From Bacteroidota bacterium (GTDB lineage Bacteria > Bacteroidota > Bacteroidia > Cytophagales > UBA9547), in assembly GCA_004293915.1 (NCBI GenBank), contig RDZG01000092.1:1-50601 (forward strand): DNA of 50,601 nucleotides, read 5' to 3'. Under the pieces are notes generated by a model, which saw only the letters and a list, made by a program, of their open reading frames with translations, did not search any database and was not told the DNA's origin. This document shows positions 25,775-35,362 of the stretch, piece after piece (the first letter of the stretch is position 1; every line of letters begins with the position of its first letter). The translations under genes were made by a program, and so were the position numbers.

Positions 25775-26866
25775 ATGTCTTTACAATGTGGAATTGTAGG
25801 TTTACCCAATGTTGGAAAATCTACATTATTTAATGCCTTATCGAATGCCAAAGCAGAAGCTGCCAACTATCCTTTTTGCACAATAGATCCAAATGTTGGT
25901 GTAGTAAATGTGCCTGATAAAAGGTTGCAAATTTTGGAAGAAATTGTAAAACCGCAAGCTGTTTTGCCTGCTGTTTTCGAGTTTGTAGATATTGCTGGAT
26001 TGGTAAAAGGAGCTAGCAAAGGCGAAGGTTTAGGAAATAAGTTTTTGGGCAATATACGTGAGGTAAATGCGATTATACATGTTATTCGCTGTTTTGAAGA
26101 CGATAATATTGTGCATGTGCAAGGCAAAGTTGATCCAGTTTCTGATAAAGAAATTATTGATTACGAACTTCAGTTAAAAGATTTAGAATCAGTAGAAAAA
26201 AAGATTCAAAAAGTTGAGCGTGCAGCCAAATCGGGAGATGCAAAAGCAAAAAAAGAATTAGAAATTTTGTTACTTTTTAAAAAATCTTTTGAAGAAGGAA
26301 AAAATGCTCGTCAGGTACAAGTCGATGATTTAGAGCCTGTTGAGGATTTACATTTATTGACGATAAAACCCGTAATTTATGTTGCCAATGTAGATGAAGC
26401 ATCATTAAAATCAGGTAATAAATATTCGGAAAAGCTAAAAGAATTAGTAAAATCAGAAGGTGCAGACGTGCTTTTGATTAATGCTTCGCTTGAATCTGAT
26501 ATTTCACAAATTGAAGATTTAGAAGAACGCAAACTATTTTTAGAAGAATATGGACTAGAAGAAAGTGGCTTGGACAGACTAATTAGAGCATCTTATAGTT
26601 TGCTAAATTTGGGTACATATTTTACAGCTGGTGTAAAAGAAGTTAGAGCTTGGACAATTAAAAAAGGATTTAAAGCACCGCAAGCAGCAGGAGTAATTCA
26701 TACCGATTTTGAAAAAGGTTTTATCAAAGCCGAAGTAATAAAATTAGAAGATTATGTAAAATACAAAACCGAAGCAGCTTGCCGTGAGGCAGGGAAAATA
26801 TCCCTAGAAGGAAAAGAATATGTGGTTCAAGATGGTGATATCATGCATTTTAGATTTAATGTATAG
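25775..26866 (+). CDS. ychF: Redox-regulated ATPase YchF (Obg-like)
   Basis: YchF is a universally conserved ribosome-associated P-loop ATPase. The 363-aa product shows GLPNVGKSTLFNAL (Walker A, residues 8-21), the ANYPFCTIDPN switch region, DIAGLVKGASKGEGLGNKFL (G3), a coiled-coil insert (about 130-200), and the C-terminal TGS domain (YFTAGVKEVRAWTIKKG, AAGVIHTDFEKGFI, YVVQDGDIMHFRFNV). The length and order are normal. It is probably transcribed alone. cas6 begins 106 bp after its stop. Confidence 0.97.
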   Translation: MSLQCGIVGLPNVGKSTLFNALSNAKAEAANYPFCTIDPNVGVVNVPDKRLQILEEIVKPQAVLPAVFEFVDIAGLVKGASKGEGLGNKFLGNIREVNAIIHVIRCFEDDNIVHVQGKVDPVSDKEIIDYELQLKDLESVEKKIQKVERAAKSGDAKAKKELEILLLFKKSFEEGKNARQVQVDDLEPVEDLHLLTIKPVIYVANVDEASLKSGNKYSEKLKELVKSEGADVLLINASLESDISQIEDLEERKLFLEEYGLEESGLDRLIRASYSLLNLGTYFTAGVKEVRAWTIKKGFKAPQAAGVIHTDFEKGFIKAEVIKLEDYVKYKTEAACREAGKISLEGKEYVVQDGDIMHFRFNV

Positions 26867-26972
26867 TTTTATTAATTATATTTTTAAACAAAATGAATAA
26901 CCATAGGTTCTACAATTAAGTTAAACAGTTACATTCACTTACGAGGTATACTAAACTAAATTTTTATTAAAA

Positions 26973-27785
26973 ATGAGAGTACGTATTATTTTTGGGCTTA
27001 AAAACAGAGGGGCTAAAATCCATTTTCATCATCAACACTTGTTGGTAAAATTTTCGCAACAAATTATTTCAAAATGTGAGCCAAAATATAGAGATTACAA
27101 ATACTATAATTTTTCAGGACTAAAAGGTCAGATTAAAGTTGGAAAAGGTGGATTACACTATATGTCATCTAAAGTTACTCTTGTGTTTTCGAGTTTAAAT
27201 ATTGACTTTATAAATCAGTTTTTAAATAGCCTTTTTTCTTTTAAAGATATTCAAATTGGAGAAATGGAACTTTCGCCAGAAAGTATAGAAATGGAAGCCG
27301 AAGTTACTTTTGAAAACAAAACTAAATATGTTTGTATATCGCCTATTTTGGTTTTAGACCCAATTTTGCATACAGAAGACAATAAGTCGTTTTTTGAGCC
27401 AGAAAGCGATGAATTTTCTGATTTTTTGTACGAAAGTACAATGATTAGAATGGAAAAATCGGGCATTTATACTCCTGAACAAATTTCTTCTTTTAGTCAG
27501 TTTCAATTGACGCCAGATAAAGATTATTTAGCCAAAGTGGCACAAGAAGATAAGAAATTTTCGAGAGTTTATACCACATATTTAAACAGTGAAAAATACG
27601 AAGTTAGAGGCTACACATTTCCATTTACTTTGTCAGCAGCAAACGATGTGCATAATTTTATTTTTCACTCTGGACTTGGTGCATTGTCTGAAAACGGTTT
27701 TGGAATGATAGACCTTGCAAATTCGGATCCAACTCAGCGAACAATAAAATATAATTTGGAAAAAGGAAAGGCAGAACCTTCTTAA
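26973..27785 (+). CDS. cas6: Orphan Cas6-family CRISPR repeat endoribonuclease
   Basis: Cas6 cuts pre-crRNA within repeats in type I and III systems. The 270-aa product has the opening MRVRIIFGLKNRGAKIHFHH, in which a His-rich QHLL segment (residues 17-24) matches the Cas6 N-terminal RAMP strand and helix. A second RAMP-like half ends in the glycine-rich HSGLGALSENGFGMIDL (about 231-247). No type I or III effector, cas1, cas2 or second array lies nearby. The Cas13b locus 12 kb away processes its own crRNA. Its partner array is therefore either elsewhere in the genome or absent. The catalytic residue is probably one of the N-terminal histidines, but that is inference. Confidence 0.85.
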   Translation: MRVRIIFGLKNRGAKIHFHHQHLLVKFSQQIISKCEPKYRDYKYYNFSGLKGQIKVGKGGLHYMSSKVTLVFSSLNIDFINQFLNSLFSFKDIQIGEMELSPESIEMEAEVTFENKTKYVCISPILVLDPILHTEDNKSFFEPESDEFSDFLYESTMIRMEKSGIYTPEQISSFSQFQLTPDKDYLAKVAQEDKKFSRVYTTYLNSEKYEVRGYTFPFTLSAANDVHNFIFHSGLGALSENGFGMIDLANSDPTQRTIKYNLEKGKAEPS

Positions 27786-27856
27786 ATATTATTTTTATTG
27801 TCAAAAATTGAATTAAAGTTTTGTATTGCTTGTTAAACATTAAATCAATATAAAAT

Positions 27857-28408
27857 ATGAAACTTAGAAAAGGAATGCAAGCAATAGATTTCACTATAAA
27901 TGATATCTATGGAAAAGAAATAAAACTATTTAATTTTAAAGGTAAAAAAATAATTTTAGGTTTTTTTAGAAATGTTAGTTGTCCTTTTTGCAATTTAAGA
28001 GTACATGAGCTTAAAAAATTAGGCGATACAATTAGAGAAAAAAATATTCAAATGATTTTTTTGTTTGAAAGCAAACCTCAGATTTTAAAAGCCAGTATTT
28101 TTCATTCCGAAGTTTCTCCAGACCCATTAATTGGAGATCCAGAAAAGTTGATTTATAACTTATATGGTGTAGAAAATTCATTTTTAAAAACAACTTTAAC
28201 ATTTTTTAAAGCTGGTACATTTTCTGAGGTTAAAGAAAGTAAGGCTTTAAATTTGCCAGTAGATAAAGATGCAAGTATAAATCTTATTCCTGCAGATTTT
28301 TTGATTGATGAAAATTTTAATATCGTAACAGCACATTACGGTAGCAATTTAAGAGATCATATTCCTATGTCTGAAATCAAAAGTTTTGTTGGGTTGCAAA
28401 ATATTTAA
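27857..28408 (+). CDS. AhpC/TSA-type peroxiredoxin-like protein
   Basis: This is a 183-aa cytoplasmic thioredoxin-fold protein. It opens with MKLRKGMQAIDFTINDIYGK and has the active-site region FFRNVSCPFCNLRVHEL (about residues 34-50), with two cysteines as SCPFC. A later strand, ADFLIDENFNIVTAHYG, is typical of peroxiredoxin-like family proteins. It probably reduces peroxides or disulfides; the substrate is unknown. It converges with ferritin across a hairpin at 28441, and both could relate to oxidative stress, though shared regulation is not visible. Confidence 0.85.
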   Translation: MKLRKGMQAIDFTINDIYGKEIKLFNFKGKKIILGFFRNVSCPFCNLRVHELKKLGDTIREKNIQMIFLFESKPQILKASIFHSEVSPDPLIGDPEKLIYNLYGVENSFLKTTLTFFKAGTFSEVKESKALNLPVDKDASINLIPADFLIDENFNIVTAHYGSNLRDHIPMSEIKSFVGLQNI

Positions 28409-28440
28409 TAATTTATAAAATGTACTTTTATATAAAACAA

Positions 28441-28467
28441 AAAAACTCGCTTTTTGAGAGAGTTTTT
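28441..28467. terminator. Bidirectional terminator between peroxiredoxin-like gene and ferritin
   Basis: AAAAACTC and GAGTTTTT form an 8-bp stem around a loop of about 11 nt, flanked by A and T tracts on either side. It sits between two convergent genes. Confidence 0.65.
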
Positions 28468-28485
28468 TTGTTTCAATTTTAAATT

Positions 28486-29007
28486 TTATGCACCAGCTAA
28501 TTCTCCTATTTGGTGATCAATTTTGAATAATCCATCTAATTCGGTACCAATTAGTTCGTAAATTTCTAATGTTCTACGTGCATTATCTTCTTCTTCGATT
28601 TGTTCATTCAAAAACCACTCGAAAAACTTAACGGTTTGAAAATCATTTACTTTTATACATGCACCAGTCATTTTATTAAATGATTCAGTGATTTTAATTT
28701 CCATTTCCAAATATAATTCTAACAAAGATTTCAAATCTGTAAAATCATTTTGAACATCAGATACCGTTGGCGAAATGGCTCTGCCTCCCATATCAATCAT
28801 ATAATCAAATATGCGTAGCATGTGTTCACGCTCTTCTGCTGATTGTTTTTTGAAATATTCTCCTGTTTTTATCAAACCTTGTTCGTGACACCAAGACGAC
28901 ATGCCCAAATAAACAGCCGAAGAGTGAGCTTCCATTGTCATTTGTTCGTTTAACATATTTTGTACGCTTTCTTGAAGCGAAGTTTTCATTCTCAATAACG
29001 TTTTCAT
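28486..29007 (-). CDS. Ferritin (iron-storage ferroxidase)
   Basis: This is a nonheme ferritin-like four-helix protein that oxidises and stores iron in the cytoplasm. Ferroxidase ligands are visible: the helix A Glu in NEQMTMEAHSSAVYLGM, the helix B pair in SAEEREHMLRIFDY (ExxH), and helix C/D acids in LEMEIKITESF and LNEQIEEEDNARR. The ATG at 29007 gives 173 aa. A rare strong AGGAGG lies 14 bases upstream, so a GTG at 29022 and an ATG at 28989 are less likely starts. It sits convergent to a peroxiredoxin-like gene. Confidence 0.93.
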   Translation of the reverse strand: MKTLLRMKTSLQESVQNMLNEQMTMEAHSSAVYLGMSSWCHEQGLIKTGEYFKKQSAEEREHMLRIFDYMIDMGGRAISPTVSDVQNDFTDLKSLLELYLEMEIKITESFNKMTGACIKVNDFQTVKFFEWFLNEQIEEEDNARRTLEIYELIGTELDGLFKIDHQIGELAGA

Positions 29008-29143
29008 TTTTGTATTTTCCACCTCCTAAATGGTAATTTTAATTCATAACATCGTTTTTTTAAAACTAGTTCTAAACAAAATTAAACATAAAGCTTTTGT
29101 ACATCAAAAAATATCTAAATTTAGAATTGGTATTAGAACAAGT

Positions 29144-29500
29144 CTAAAGAACAACAAAATGCGTTTCTTCAATTGAATCAACCGAAATGCCTGATTTTTC
29201 TAAAATTGTATGCAACTCGAGCATATACATTGCACCATTCAAGAGTTCTTTTAATTGTATCAGCTCAGAGATTGTGATATCAATTACAATAGAACTTTTT
29301 GGTAATGAAAATCTAAAATAATCTACCGAATCAGATAAATCAAAAAGCAATGACTCTATATTTATCGCATTAATTCGGCTACGTTGAAGCAAAAAATCTG
29401 TAATACACATTTTAATTGTTCTGTTTGAGAAATTAAGTTCTAATTTCCTTTCTAAAAAATTTTGAGCCACAAAACCAAAACATGTTGAATATATTTCCAT
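29144..29500 (-). CDS. Hypothetical protein (118 aa)
   Basis: This is a 118-residue protein of unknown family. It alternates predicted helices (LFDLSDSVDYF, LIQLKELLNGAMYMLELHTILEKSG) with short strands (SIVIDITIS) and ends in a hydrophobic FVVL. There is no signal peptide or recognisable motif. It lies between ferritin and a divergently transcribed STAS-like gene, with about 137 bp on the ferritin side. Coding is supported by length and a compositionally ordinary sequence only. Confidence 0.6.
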   Translation of the reverse strand: MEIYSTCFGFVAQNFLERKLELNFSNRTIKMCITDFLLQRSRINAINIESLLFDLSDSVDYFRFSLPKSSIVIDITISELIQLKELLNGAMYMLELHTILEKSGISVDSIEETHFVVL

Positions 29501-29693
29501 TGGTTACAGATAATATTACAAATGTATAACATAATTAGAATTAGTCCAAATAAGATTAGTGTTTTTATTTTTTAAAATACAAAAAATCAGACCAAATATC
29601 TGAAATAACTAAAAATAATAGAATTGTGTATTTAATATTGTAATTATTGTTACTAATTTTACTAAAAATTAGTAACAATAAAATAAATATAAC

Positions 29694-30107
29694 ATGGCCG
29701 CATTTTACAAAGATGAATACATTGAAGCTACATACATTGTAGAAAAAAATGTTATCAAAGTTACTTTTTCAGAAATTGAACCTGATGAGAAACTTTTTGC
29801 TAAATACCTCAAATTCTTAGAAGATACATATGCAAATAAAAATAAAATCATTTTGATTTATGATTCTTCAAAAGCTAAATATCTTGCTTCTGATTTACGT
29901 ATTAAGCTTGGAAATTGGTTTAAGTCAAATGCAGAAGTAGTTAAAAAATATAATCATCACACCGTTTTTATTATTAATTCTATGATGATTCGAATGGTTT
30001 TAAATGGTATTTTTTTAGTAGAAAAACCAGTTTATAAATATGATATTGTTGGCACTTTTGAAGAAGCTCAAAAAATCATGAACGAAAAGTTAAAAACAAT
30101 TTTTTAG
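29694..30107 (+). CDS. Hypothetical SpoIIAA/STAS-like protein (137 aa)
   Basis: The 137-aa product alternates strands and helices like a SpoIIAA-like fold: EATYIVEKNVIKVTFSEIEPD, IILIYDSSKAKYLASDLRIKLGNWF, HHTVFIINSMMIRMVLNGIF, and a C-terminal helix EEAQKIMNEKLKTIF. This layout (a strand ending in the IYDSS segment followed by a helix) is seen in STAS-like proteins of Bacteroidota, but no phosphorylated-serine motif is certain. It is transcribed divergently from the 118-aa gene across an AT-rich 193-bp gap. Confidence 0.6.
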   Translation: MAAFYKDEYIEATYIVEKNVIKVTFSEIEPDEKLFAKYLKFLEDTYANKNKIILIYDSSKAKYLASDLRIKLGNWFKSNAEVVKKYNHHTVFIINSMMIRMVLNGIFLVEKPVYKYDIVGTFEEAQKIMNEKLKTIF

Positions 30108-30193
30108 ATTTCTTTTTCAATTATTTAATATAAAATTCTGCTATTTTTAATCATATTTGCTTTTGAAATCATTAAACGATTTTATTTTAAGCA

Positions 30194-31093
30194 ATGCTAA
30201 ACGACTTTATTCTTCGTGTTATAAATCCGGTACATTTATATAAAATTATATCTTTAAATAGAAACAAAAACAGAGTTAGTCGAACGTATGCTGATGAACA
30301 ATTAAAATTGTATAGTCAAATTACACCAAATGGTTTTTTACATTATGGTTATTTTGATGATGTTTCTATCGACCCAAAAGAGATTTCAGTTGGCATGATT
30401 TATAGAGCTCAAGAACGCTATGCCGAAGTTTTGCTCGAAAAAATCACAAACCAAAATGACGAAATTTTAGATGTAGGTTGCGGAATGGGTGGTTTGATAA
30501 ATATGATGTTAGCAAAAAAATTAAAACCAGTTGCACTTACACCTGACAAAACTCAAATTCAATTTATTAAAGAAAAATACAAAAATACGCCAATTTATGG
30601 ATGCAAGTTTGAAGACACACCTCATTCAGAAAACATAAATAGATTTGGAACTATAATTACCTCAGAATCATTACAATATCTCGATTTAGATAAATCTTTA
30701 CCTTTAATAACAAATTTTTTAAAAAAGGATGGAAAATGGATTGCTTGTGACTATTTTAAAATAAATAATCAGGGTGAAAAATCTGGTCATAATTGGGAAG
30801 TTTTTGAAGAAAAACTTAAAAAGTCAGGTTTTAAAATTATTGAAAAAACTGATATAACTCCACACATTCTGCCAACAATTTCGTATCTTTATTTTATGGC
30901 TGTTCAGATTGGTTTGCCTGTTTTAGAGTTTGCTCTTGATAAACTTAAAGTAAAGAAAAAAGGAATTTATTACGCAATTGAACCATTTGTTGAAAAAATA
31001 TATAAAAAACTAACAAAAAACATACAAACTATTGATCCTGAATTGTTTAAGCATTCAAAAATGTACGTTTTAATGGTAATTGAAAAAGTTTAA
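30194..31093 (+). CDS. SAM-dependent methyltransferase, cyclopropane-synthase-like
   Basis: The 299-aa class I methyltransferase has motif I DEILDVGCGMGG at about residues 91-102, an acidic region before IITSESLQYLDLD, and post-motif KKDGKWIACDYFK. The N-terminal stretch HYGYFDDVSIDPKEISVGM and the general layout resemble cyclopropane-fatty-acid-synthase and sterol/tocopherol-type methyltransferases. Hydrophobic C-terminal helices could contact membranes. The substrate cannot be told. Its stop is 6 bp from argB, so the two are probably cotranscribed although functionally unlinked. Confidence 0.8.
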   Translation: MLNDFILRVINPVHLYKIISLNRNKNRVSRTYADEQLKLYSQITPNGFLHYGYFDDVSIDPKEISVGMIYRAQERYAEVLLEKITNQNDEILDVGCGMGGLINMMLAKKLKPVALTPDKTQIQFIKEKYKNTPIYGCKFEDTPHSENINRFGTIITSESLQYLDLDKSLPLITNFLKKDGKWIACDYFKINNQGEKSGHNWEVFEEKLKKSGFKIIEKTDITPHILPTISYLYFMAVQIGLPVLEFALDKLKVKKKGIYYAIEPFVEKIYKKLTKNIQTIDPELFKHSKMYVLMVIEKV

Positions 31094-31099
31094 AGTAAA

Positions 31100-31882
31100 A
31101 TGATTAAAATTATAAAAGTTGGTGGAAATATCATTGATAATCCATCAAAACTAGACTCTTTTTTAAAAGATTATGCCTCGCTAACAGGTGCAAAAATATT
31201 AGTTCATGGTGGTGGAAAAATCGTTACTGATTTGAGTAAAACTTTAGGAATTGAATCTCAAATGATTGAAGGTAAGCGTGTTACCGATGCTGAAACTTTA
31301 AAAATAGTTACCATGGTTTATGCTGGGCTTATTAATAAAAACATTGTAGCTAAACTTCAATCGCATGGCTGCAATGCTATTGGTTTAACAGGGGCAGATG
31401 CAAATCTAATAGCTGCAAATAAAAGAAAAGACCCAAAAATTGATTGGGGTTTTGTTGGCGATGTTTTATCTACTAATATCAATATTGAAAAATTAGAATT
31501 ATTACTTAACAACGAGTTAAATCCAGTATTTTCTGCCATTACTCATGATGGGAAAGGAAATTTGTTAAATACAAATGCCGATTCGATTGCAGCTGTTTTG
31601 GCATCGGCATTGGCAAAGGCTGGGCATTTGGTTAGTTTGGTCTATTGCTTTGAAAAAAAGGGAGTTATGCTTGATATAGAAGATCAAAATTCAGTTATTA
31701 AAAAAATTACTCCAGGATATTATAATGAATTGAAAGAAAAAAATATCATACATTCGGGTATGATTCCAAAACTCGATAATGCCTTTAAATCGATTGGCGA
31801 AGGTGTTCAAGAAGTCAAAATTTGTATGGCAGAAGATTTAAACGACTTTGATAATGCAGGTACAACGGTAAGAATGCATTAA
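31100..31882 (+). CDS. argB: Acetylglutamate kinase
   Basis: ArgB phosphorylates N-acetylglutamate in arginine synthesis. The 260-aa product has the amino-acid-kinase landmarks IIKVGGNIID (residues 3-12), ILVHGGGKIVTDL (34-46), GIESQMIEGKRVTD (the substrate-binding region), NADSIAAVLASALAKAG and the C-terminal KLDNAFKSIGEGVQEVKI. It starts at ATG 31100. No other arg genes are adjacent; lpxK follows 49 bp later. Confidence 0.94.
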   Translation: MIKIIKVGGNIIDNPSKLDSFLKDYASLTGAKILVHGGGKIVTDLSKTLGIESQMIEGKRVTDAETLKIVTMVYAGLINKNIVAKLQSHGCNAIGLTGADANLIAANKRKDPKIDWGFVGDVLSTNINIEKLELLLNNELNPVFSAITHDGKGNLLNTNADSIAAVLASALAKAGHLVSLVYCFEKKGVMLDIEDQNSVIKKITPGYYNELKEKNIIHSGMIPKLDNAFKSIGEGVQEVKICMAEDLNDFDNAGTTVRMH

Positions 31883-31931
31883 AAAATTGGATTTTGGAAA
31901 GTAAATTAGGCTATTTTGATGCATTTTTTCG

Positions 31932-32999
31932 ATGATAAACCACTTAAAATACGTACGTTTTCTACTTTTTCCTATTTCTTGGATTTATGGAAGTGTAGTT
32001 GTTTTACGTAATTTTTTATTTGATAAACAAATTTCAGTTTTTAAATCAACAAAATTTGATATTCCTACTATTTCAGTTGGAAACATCACGGCTGGTGGAA
32101 CTGGAAAAACTCCATTTATTGAGTATCTAATCCGTTTATTATCAGATAAATATAAAATAACAACAATAAGTAGAGGTTATGGTAGAAAAACAAAAGGAAT
32201 AATTATTGCAAATCCTGAAACTTTAGTAACTGAAATAGGTGATGAGCCAATGCAATTTTTTTCAAAATTTTATCCTAAAATTAATGTGGCAGTAGGAGAG
32301 GAGCGAGCCATTGCTATACCTCATTTGTTGGCTGAAAAACCTGAAACACAGGTAGTTTTGCTCGATGATGCTTTTCAACATCGCTATGTAAAACCTCATT
32401 TTTCGATTTTATTAATAGATTATAATCGTTTGGTTTTCAAAGATTTTTTATTGCCTGTTGGGCTGTTGAGAGAACCCATTTCGGGTTTAAATCGGGCTGA
32501 TGTAATTGTGATTACAAAATGCCCAACAGCCATTGGCTACAAAAAAGAATATATAAAACTAAAATTAGCAAAATATATCAAACAACGCTGGAAACCCATT
32601 TTTTATACTTCGATTGAATATGCAAATCCAGTACAGATTTTTGGACAAAATGAATTAGAAGAAAACTCAAAAGTAGTTTTGATTTGTGGAATTGCTCAAA
32701 ATCAAGTGTTTATAAATTATGTTCGCTCAAAATATGATGTAATTGAAGCTTTTGAATTTAACGACCATCACAATTATTCTGAAAAAGATATGGCTAAAAT
32801 TGCTTCAGTTTTAGAAAATATTTCAGAATCATTTACTGTTTTAACTACCGAAAAAGATGCTGTTAAACTCCAAAATGAGGCTTTTAAACCTGTTTTTGAA
32901 GAATTTGGTTTGCATTTTTTGCCAATCGAAATAAAATTTATTTCAAACGAAGAACAATTTAAACGCTTGGTATTGAAATCGATTACGAATATTTCCTAA
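31932..32999 (+). CDS. lpxK: Tetraacyldisaccharide 4'-kinase
   Basis: LpxK phosphorylates the 4' position of the lipid A disaccharide at the inner membrane. The 355-aa product has an N-terminal membrane-associated helix (about 1-30), the P-loop GNITAGGTGKTPFIEYL (residues 50-66), SRGYGRK, and the LLDDAFQHRYVKP segment that contains the catalytic Asp/His pair of the family. HHNYSEKDM and LTTEKDAVKL lie near the end. It implies an LPS-type outer membrane. A GTG-started porin gene follows after 9 bp. Confidence 0.95.
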   Translation: MINHLKYVRFLLFPISWIYGSVVVLRNFLFDKQISVFKSTKFDIPTISVGNITAGGTGKTPFIEYLIRLLSDKYKITTISRGYGRKTKGIIIANPETLVTEIGDEPMQFFSKFYPKINVAVGEERAIAIPHLLAEKPETQVVLLDDAFQHRYVKPHFSILLIDYNRLVFKDFLLPVGLLREPISGLNRADVIVITKCPTAIGYKKEYIKLKLAKYIKQRWKPIFYTSIEYANPVQIFGQNELEENSKVVLICGIAQNQVFINYVRSKYDVIEAFEFNDHHNYSEKDMAKIASVLENISESFTVLTTEKDAVKLQNEAFKPVFEEFGLHFLPIEIKFISNEEQFKRLVLKSITNIS

Positions 33000-33008
33000 T
33001 TTCGCATC

Positions 33009-35246
33009 GTGAACAAACGCATTTATTCTTTTTATTTACTAGTTTTTTGTACTTTTACAATACAAGCTCAAATTGTAAACGATACTGTAAAGTTTCTTTT
33101 TGGAACAAATACTACTAAACTTTTTACACAAGAAACTGTTTACGGAAGTCGAATTCGGTATTATAATAAAGATACTGTATTTAGACCAAATGCAAGTCAT
33201 TTATTAGCCATAAAAGATTCATTATTAAGCGATTCGCTCTTAAAAATTAAGCGTCAAGTTTATAAATACGATACATTAAATATCAAAAAAAGAGATAGTT
33301 TAGAATTGGCATTTAAAAAACGATTTTACAGAAGCGAATATACTTATACAAAACTCGATACTGGATTAACTAATTTTCATAATTATAATTATTTGTATAT
33401 TAATGATAATATACATCAGAATTTAGGTTTGATAGGAACTGCATCTAAACTCGTATTTTTTGTTCGACCAACAGAATTGGGTTATCAAACGGGGTTTAAT
33501 GCTTTTGACCTATACTTGAAAGAACCAAAAACAATGCCATATTATAATTCTCGGTCTGCGGTTACACGATTTGATTATATGGCAAATTCAGGTGATGAAA
33601 ATAGAATTTATGCCGAACTAAATAGAAATATTACTAAAAACTGGAATGTTGGATTTAGTTATCAACGTATAAATAGCAACAAACAATTTGCCAAAAGTGG
33701 TAGAGATAATAATAATTTGATTGGAAATCAGGACTTTAAGTTATATACTTCTGGAAAATCTAAAAACGAACGCTATCATTTTATGGGTTCGTTTACTTAT
33801 TTTGTAACTAAACAAAACGAGCAAGGAGGAATGATTTCAACAAATCCATTTTCTACTACAAACAATAAAATAAATCAAAATGCACCTCCACAAGATGTTG
33901 GCAGTTGGCAATCCAATTTATTAAGCGAAAAATCTTACTTAGAACCTGCGCGTACACTAGGAAGTATTTACAGTCGGGATAGACGCATAATTTGGCATTT
34001 TTATCAGCAATATGATTTAGTTAAACAAGGGAAACTGTCTTTTTTTCATGAATTCGATCATAGAAATCAGAAAATCAGGTATGCCGATCCAATTAATAGT
34101 TCGAGTAGTAGAAGCAACTTTTATCCTGCAGGAAAAGATACTTCAAAAATATTTTTTAATACTGAATATCTTACTATTTCAAACAAAATTGGCTTAAAAA
34201 CAATGTTTAAAAACTTTGTTGTTTTAGGGTTTATAAAACATAGAAAAGTGCAGCAAGCCAATAATTTGGATATTTTATCTGCATTTGGAAATCCATTCAA
34301 AAACTTTGATGGCTTTTTCCTGTCTGGAAATAGCAAATCTTCAAATTTGGTTGATTTTCATGAAACGTATCTTGGCGGAGAAATAGGTTTTACATTGCCC
34401 GATAGTTTGTCCGAAATTAGAATAAGAGCAGAAAAACTTTTGCTAGTTTCAAATATTGGCACAAAACAATTTAATGCCATTAATAACAATGAATATTTAC
34501 TCGATTTTTATTTTAAATACAAACATTTTGCAGAAATTGGATTTACTAATCTTTTAACCTCACCAAGTTTAAAAAATAGCTACATAAATCACAATAATTT
34601 TTCGTGGATTTATGATCAAAGTAGTGGATTTAAACCTCAAGTTACTTTATCAGCATATATCAAAACCAATTATCGTTTTTCGAGAGTTATATATTCTAAA
34701 TTTAAGTTTTCGAGCGATTTAATTGCAAATTATATGTATTTAGATACTTCAATTGCGCCAAAACAAGCCCAAAATTCAATTTGGTTAAATTCGTTAGATA
34801 TAACTTTAGGAACTGATAGACGAGGATTTAATTTTGACTTTTTCGGGAAACTAAACCTTAAAGTTGATTTAGATAATGTGTATAGACAACCAGTTTTTTA
34901 TGGTTCTGCAAAAGTATTTTATAAAATAGTACCAGCAAAAAAACGTGGAAATCAGCAGTTTATGATTGGATTAGATTTTCATTATCGTACTTCATATTAT
35001 GGAGATGCCTATATGCCAGCCATTGCGGCATTTTATTTACAAAACGATTTTTATTTACAAAACGTACATTTATTAGATGCTTTTGTAAATGTTAAGCTAA
35101 AAAACGCTCGTGTTTTTGCTCGATATAATCAAATAAATACTTTTTTTGGAAATTTAATAGAACCTAATGGATATTATGTAACCCCATTTTATCCTTCAGT
35201 TCGACCATTTTTGAGTTTTGGATTTACTTGGTATTTATTCGAGTAA
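33009..35246 (+). CDS. Putative outer-membrane beta-barrel porin (Porin_10-like)
   Basis: The 745-aa secreted protein has a signal peptide (to FTIQAQ) and a plug-like N-terminal region (KYDTLNIKKRDSLELAFKKRFYRSEY). Many amphipathic strands rich in Tyr, Phe and Asn follow, ending in SFGFTWYLFE, a C-terminal aromatic typical of Bam-inserted barrels. The pattern fits the large uncharacterised porins of Bacteroidota (Porin_10). The start is GTG at 33009. It lies 9 bp after lpxK, so it is probably in the same transcript. The transported substrate is unknown. Confidence 0.82.
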   Translation: MNKRIYSFYLLVFCTFTIQAQIVNDTVKFLFGTNTTKLFTQETVYGSRIRYYNKDTVFRPNASHLLAIKDSLLSDSLLKIKRQVYKYDTLNIKKRDSLELAFKKRFYRSEYTYTKLDTGLTNFHNYNYLYINDNIHQNLGLIGTASKLVFFVRPTELGYQTGFNAFDLYLKEPKTMPYYNSRSAVTRFDYMANSGDENRIYAELNRNITKNWNVGFSYQRINSNKQFAKSGRDNNNLIGNQDFKLYTSGKSKNERYHFMGSFTYFVTKQNEQGGMISTNPFSTTNNKINQNAPPQDVGSWQSNLLSEKSYLEPARTLGSIYSRDRRIIWHFYQQYDLVKQGKLSFFHEFDHRNQKIRYADPINSSSSRSNFYPAGKDTSKIFFNTEYLTISNKIGLKTMFKNFVVLGFIKHRKVQQANNLDILSAFGNPFKNFDGFFLSGNSKSSNLVDFHETYLGGEIGFTLPDSLSEIRIRAEKLLLVSNIGTKQFNAINNNEYLLDFYFKYKHFAEIGFTNLLTSPSLKNSYINHNNFSWIYDQSSGFKPQVTLSAYIKTNYRFSRVIYSKFKFSSDLIANYMYLDTSIAPKQAQNSIWLNSLDITLGTDRRGFNFDFFGKLNLKVDLDNVYRQPVFYGSAKVFYKIVPAKKRGNQQFMIGLDFHYRTSYYGDAYMPAIAAFYLQNDFYLQNVHLLDAFVNVKLKNARVFARYNQINTFFGNLIEPNGYYVTPFYPSVRPFLSFGFTWYLFE

Positions 35247-35362
35247 TATTTTTGTCTTTAAAATTATTTAATTAGCCTAATATAATTACTAATTGATACT
35301 TTTTTAGAATTAATTTCATTTTTTATATTTAATATTGTAAATTATCTAACTAAATATTATTT

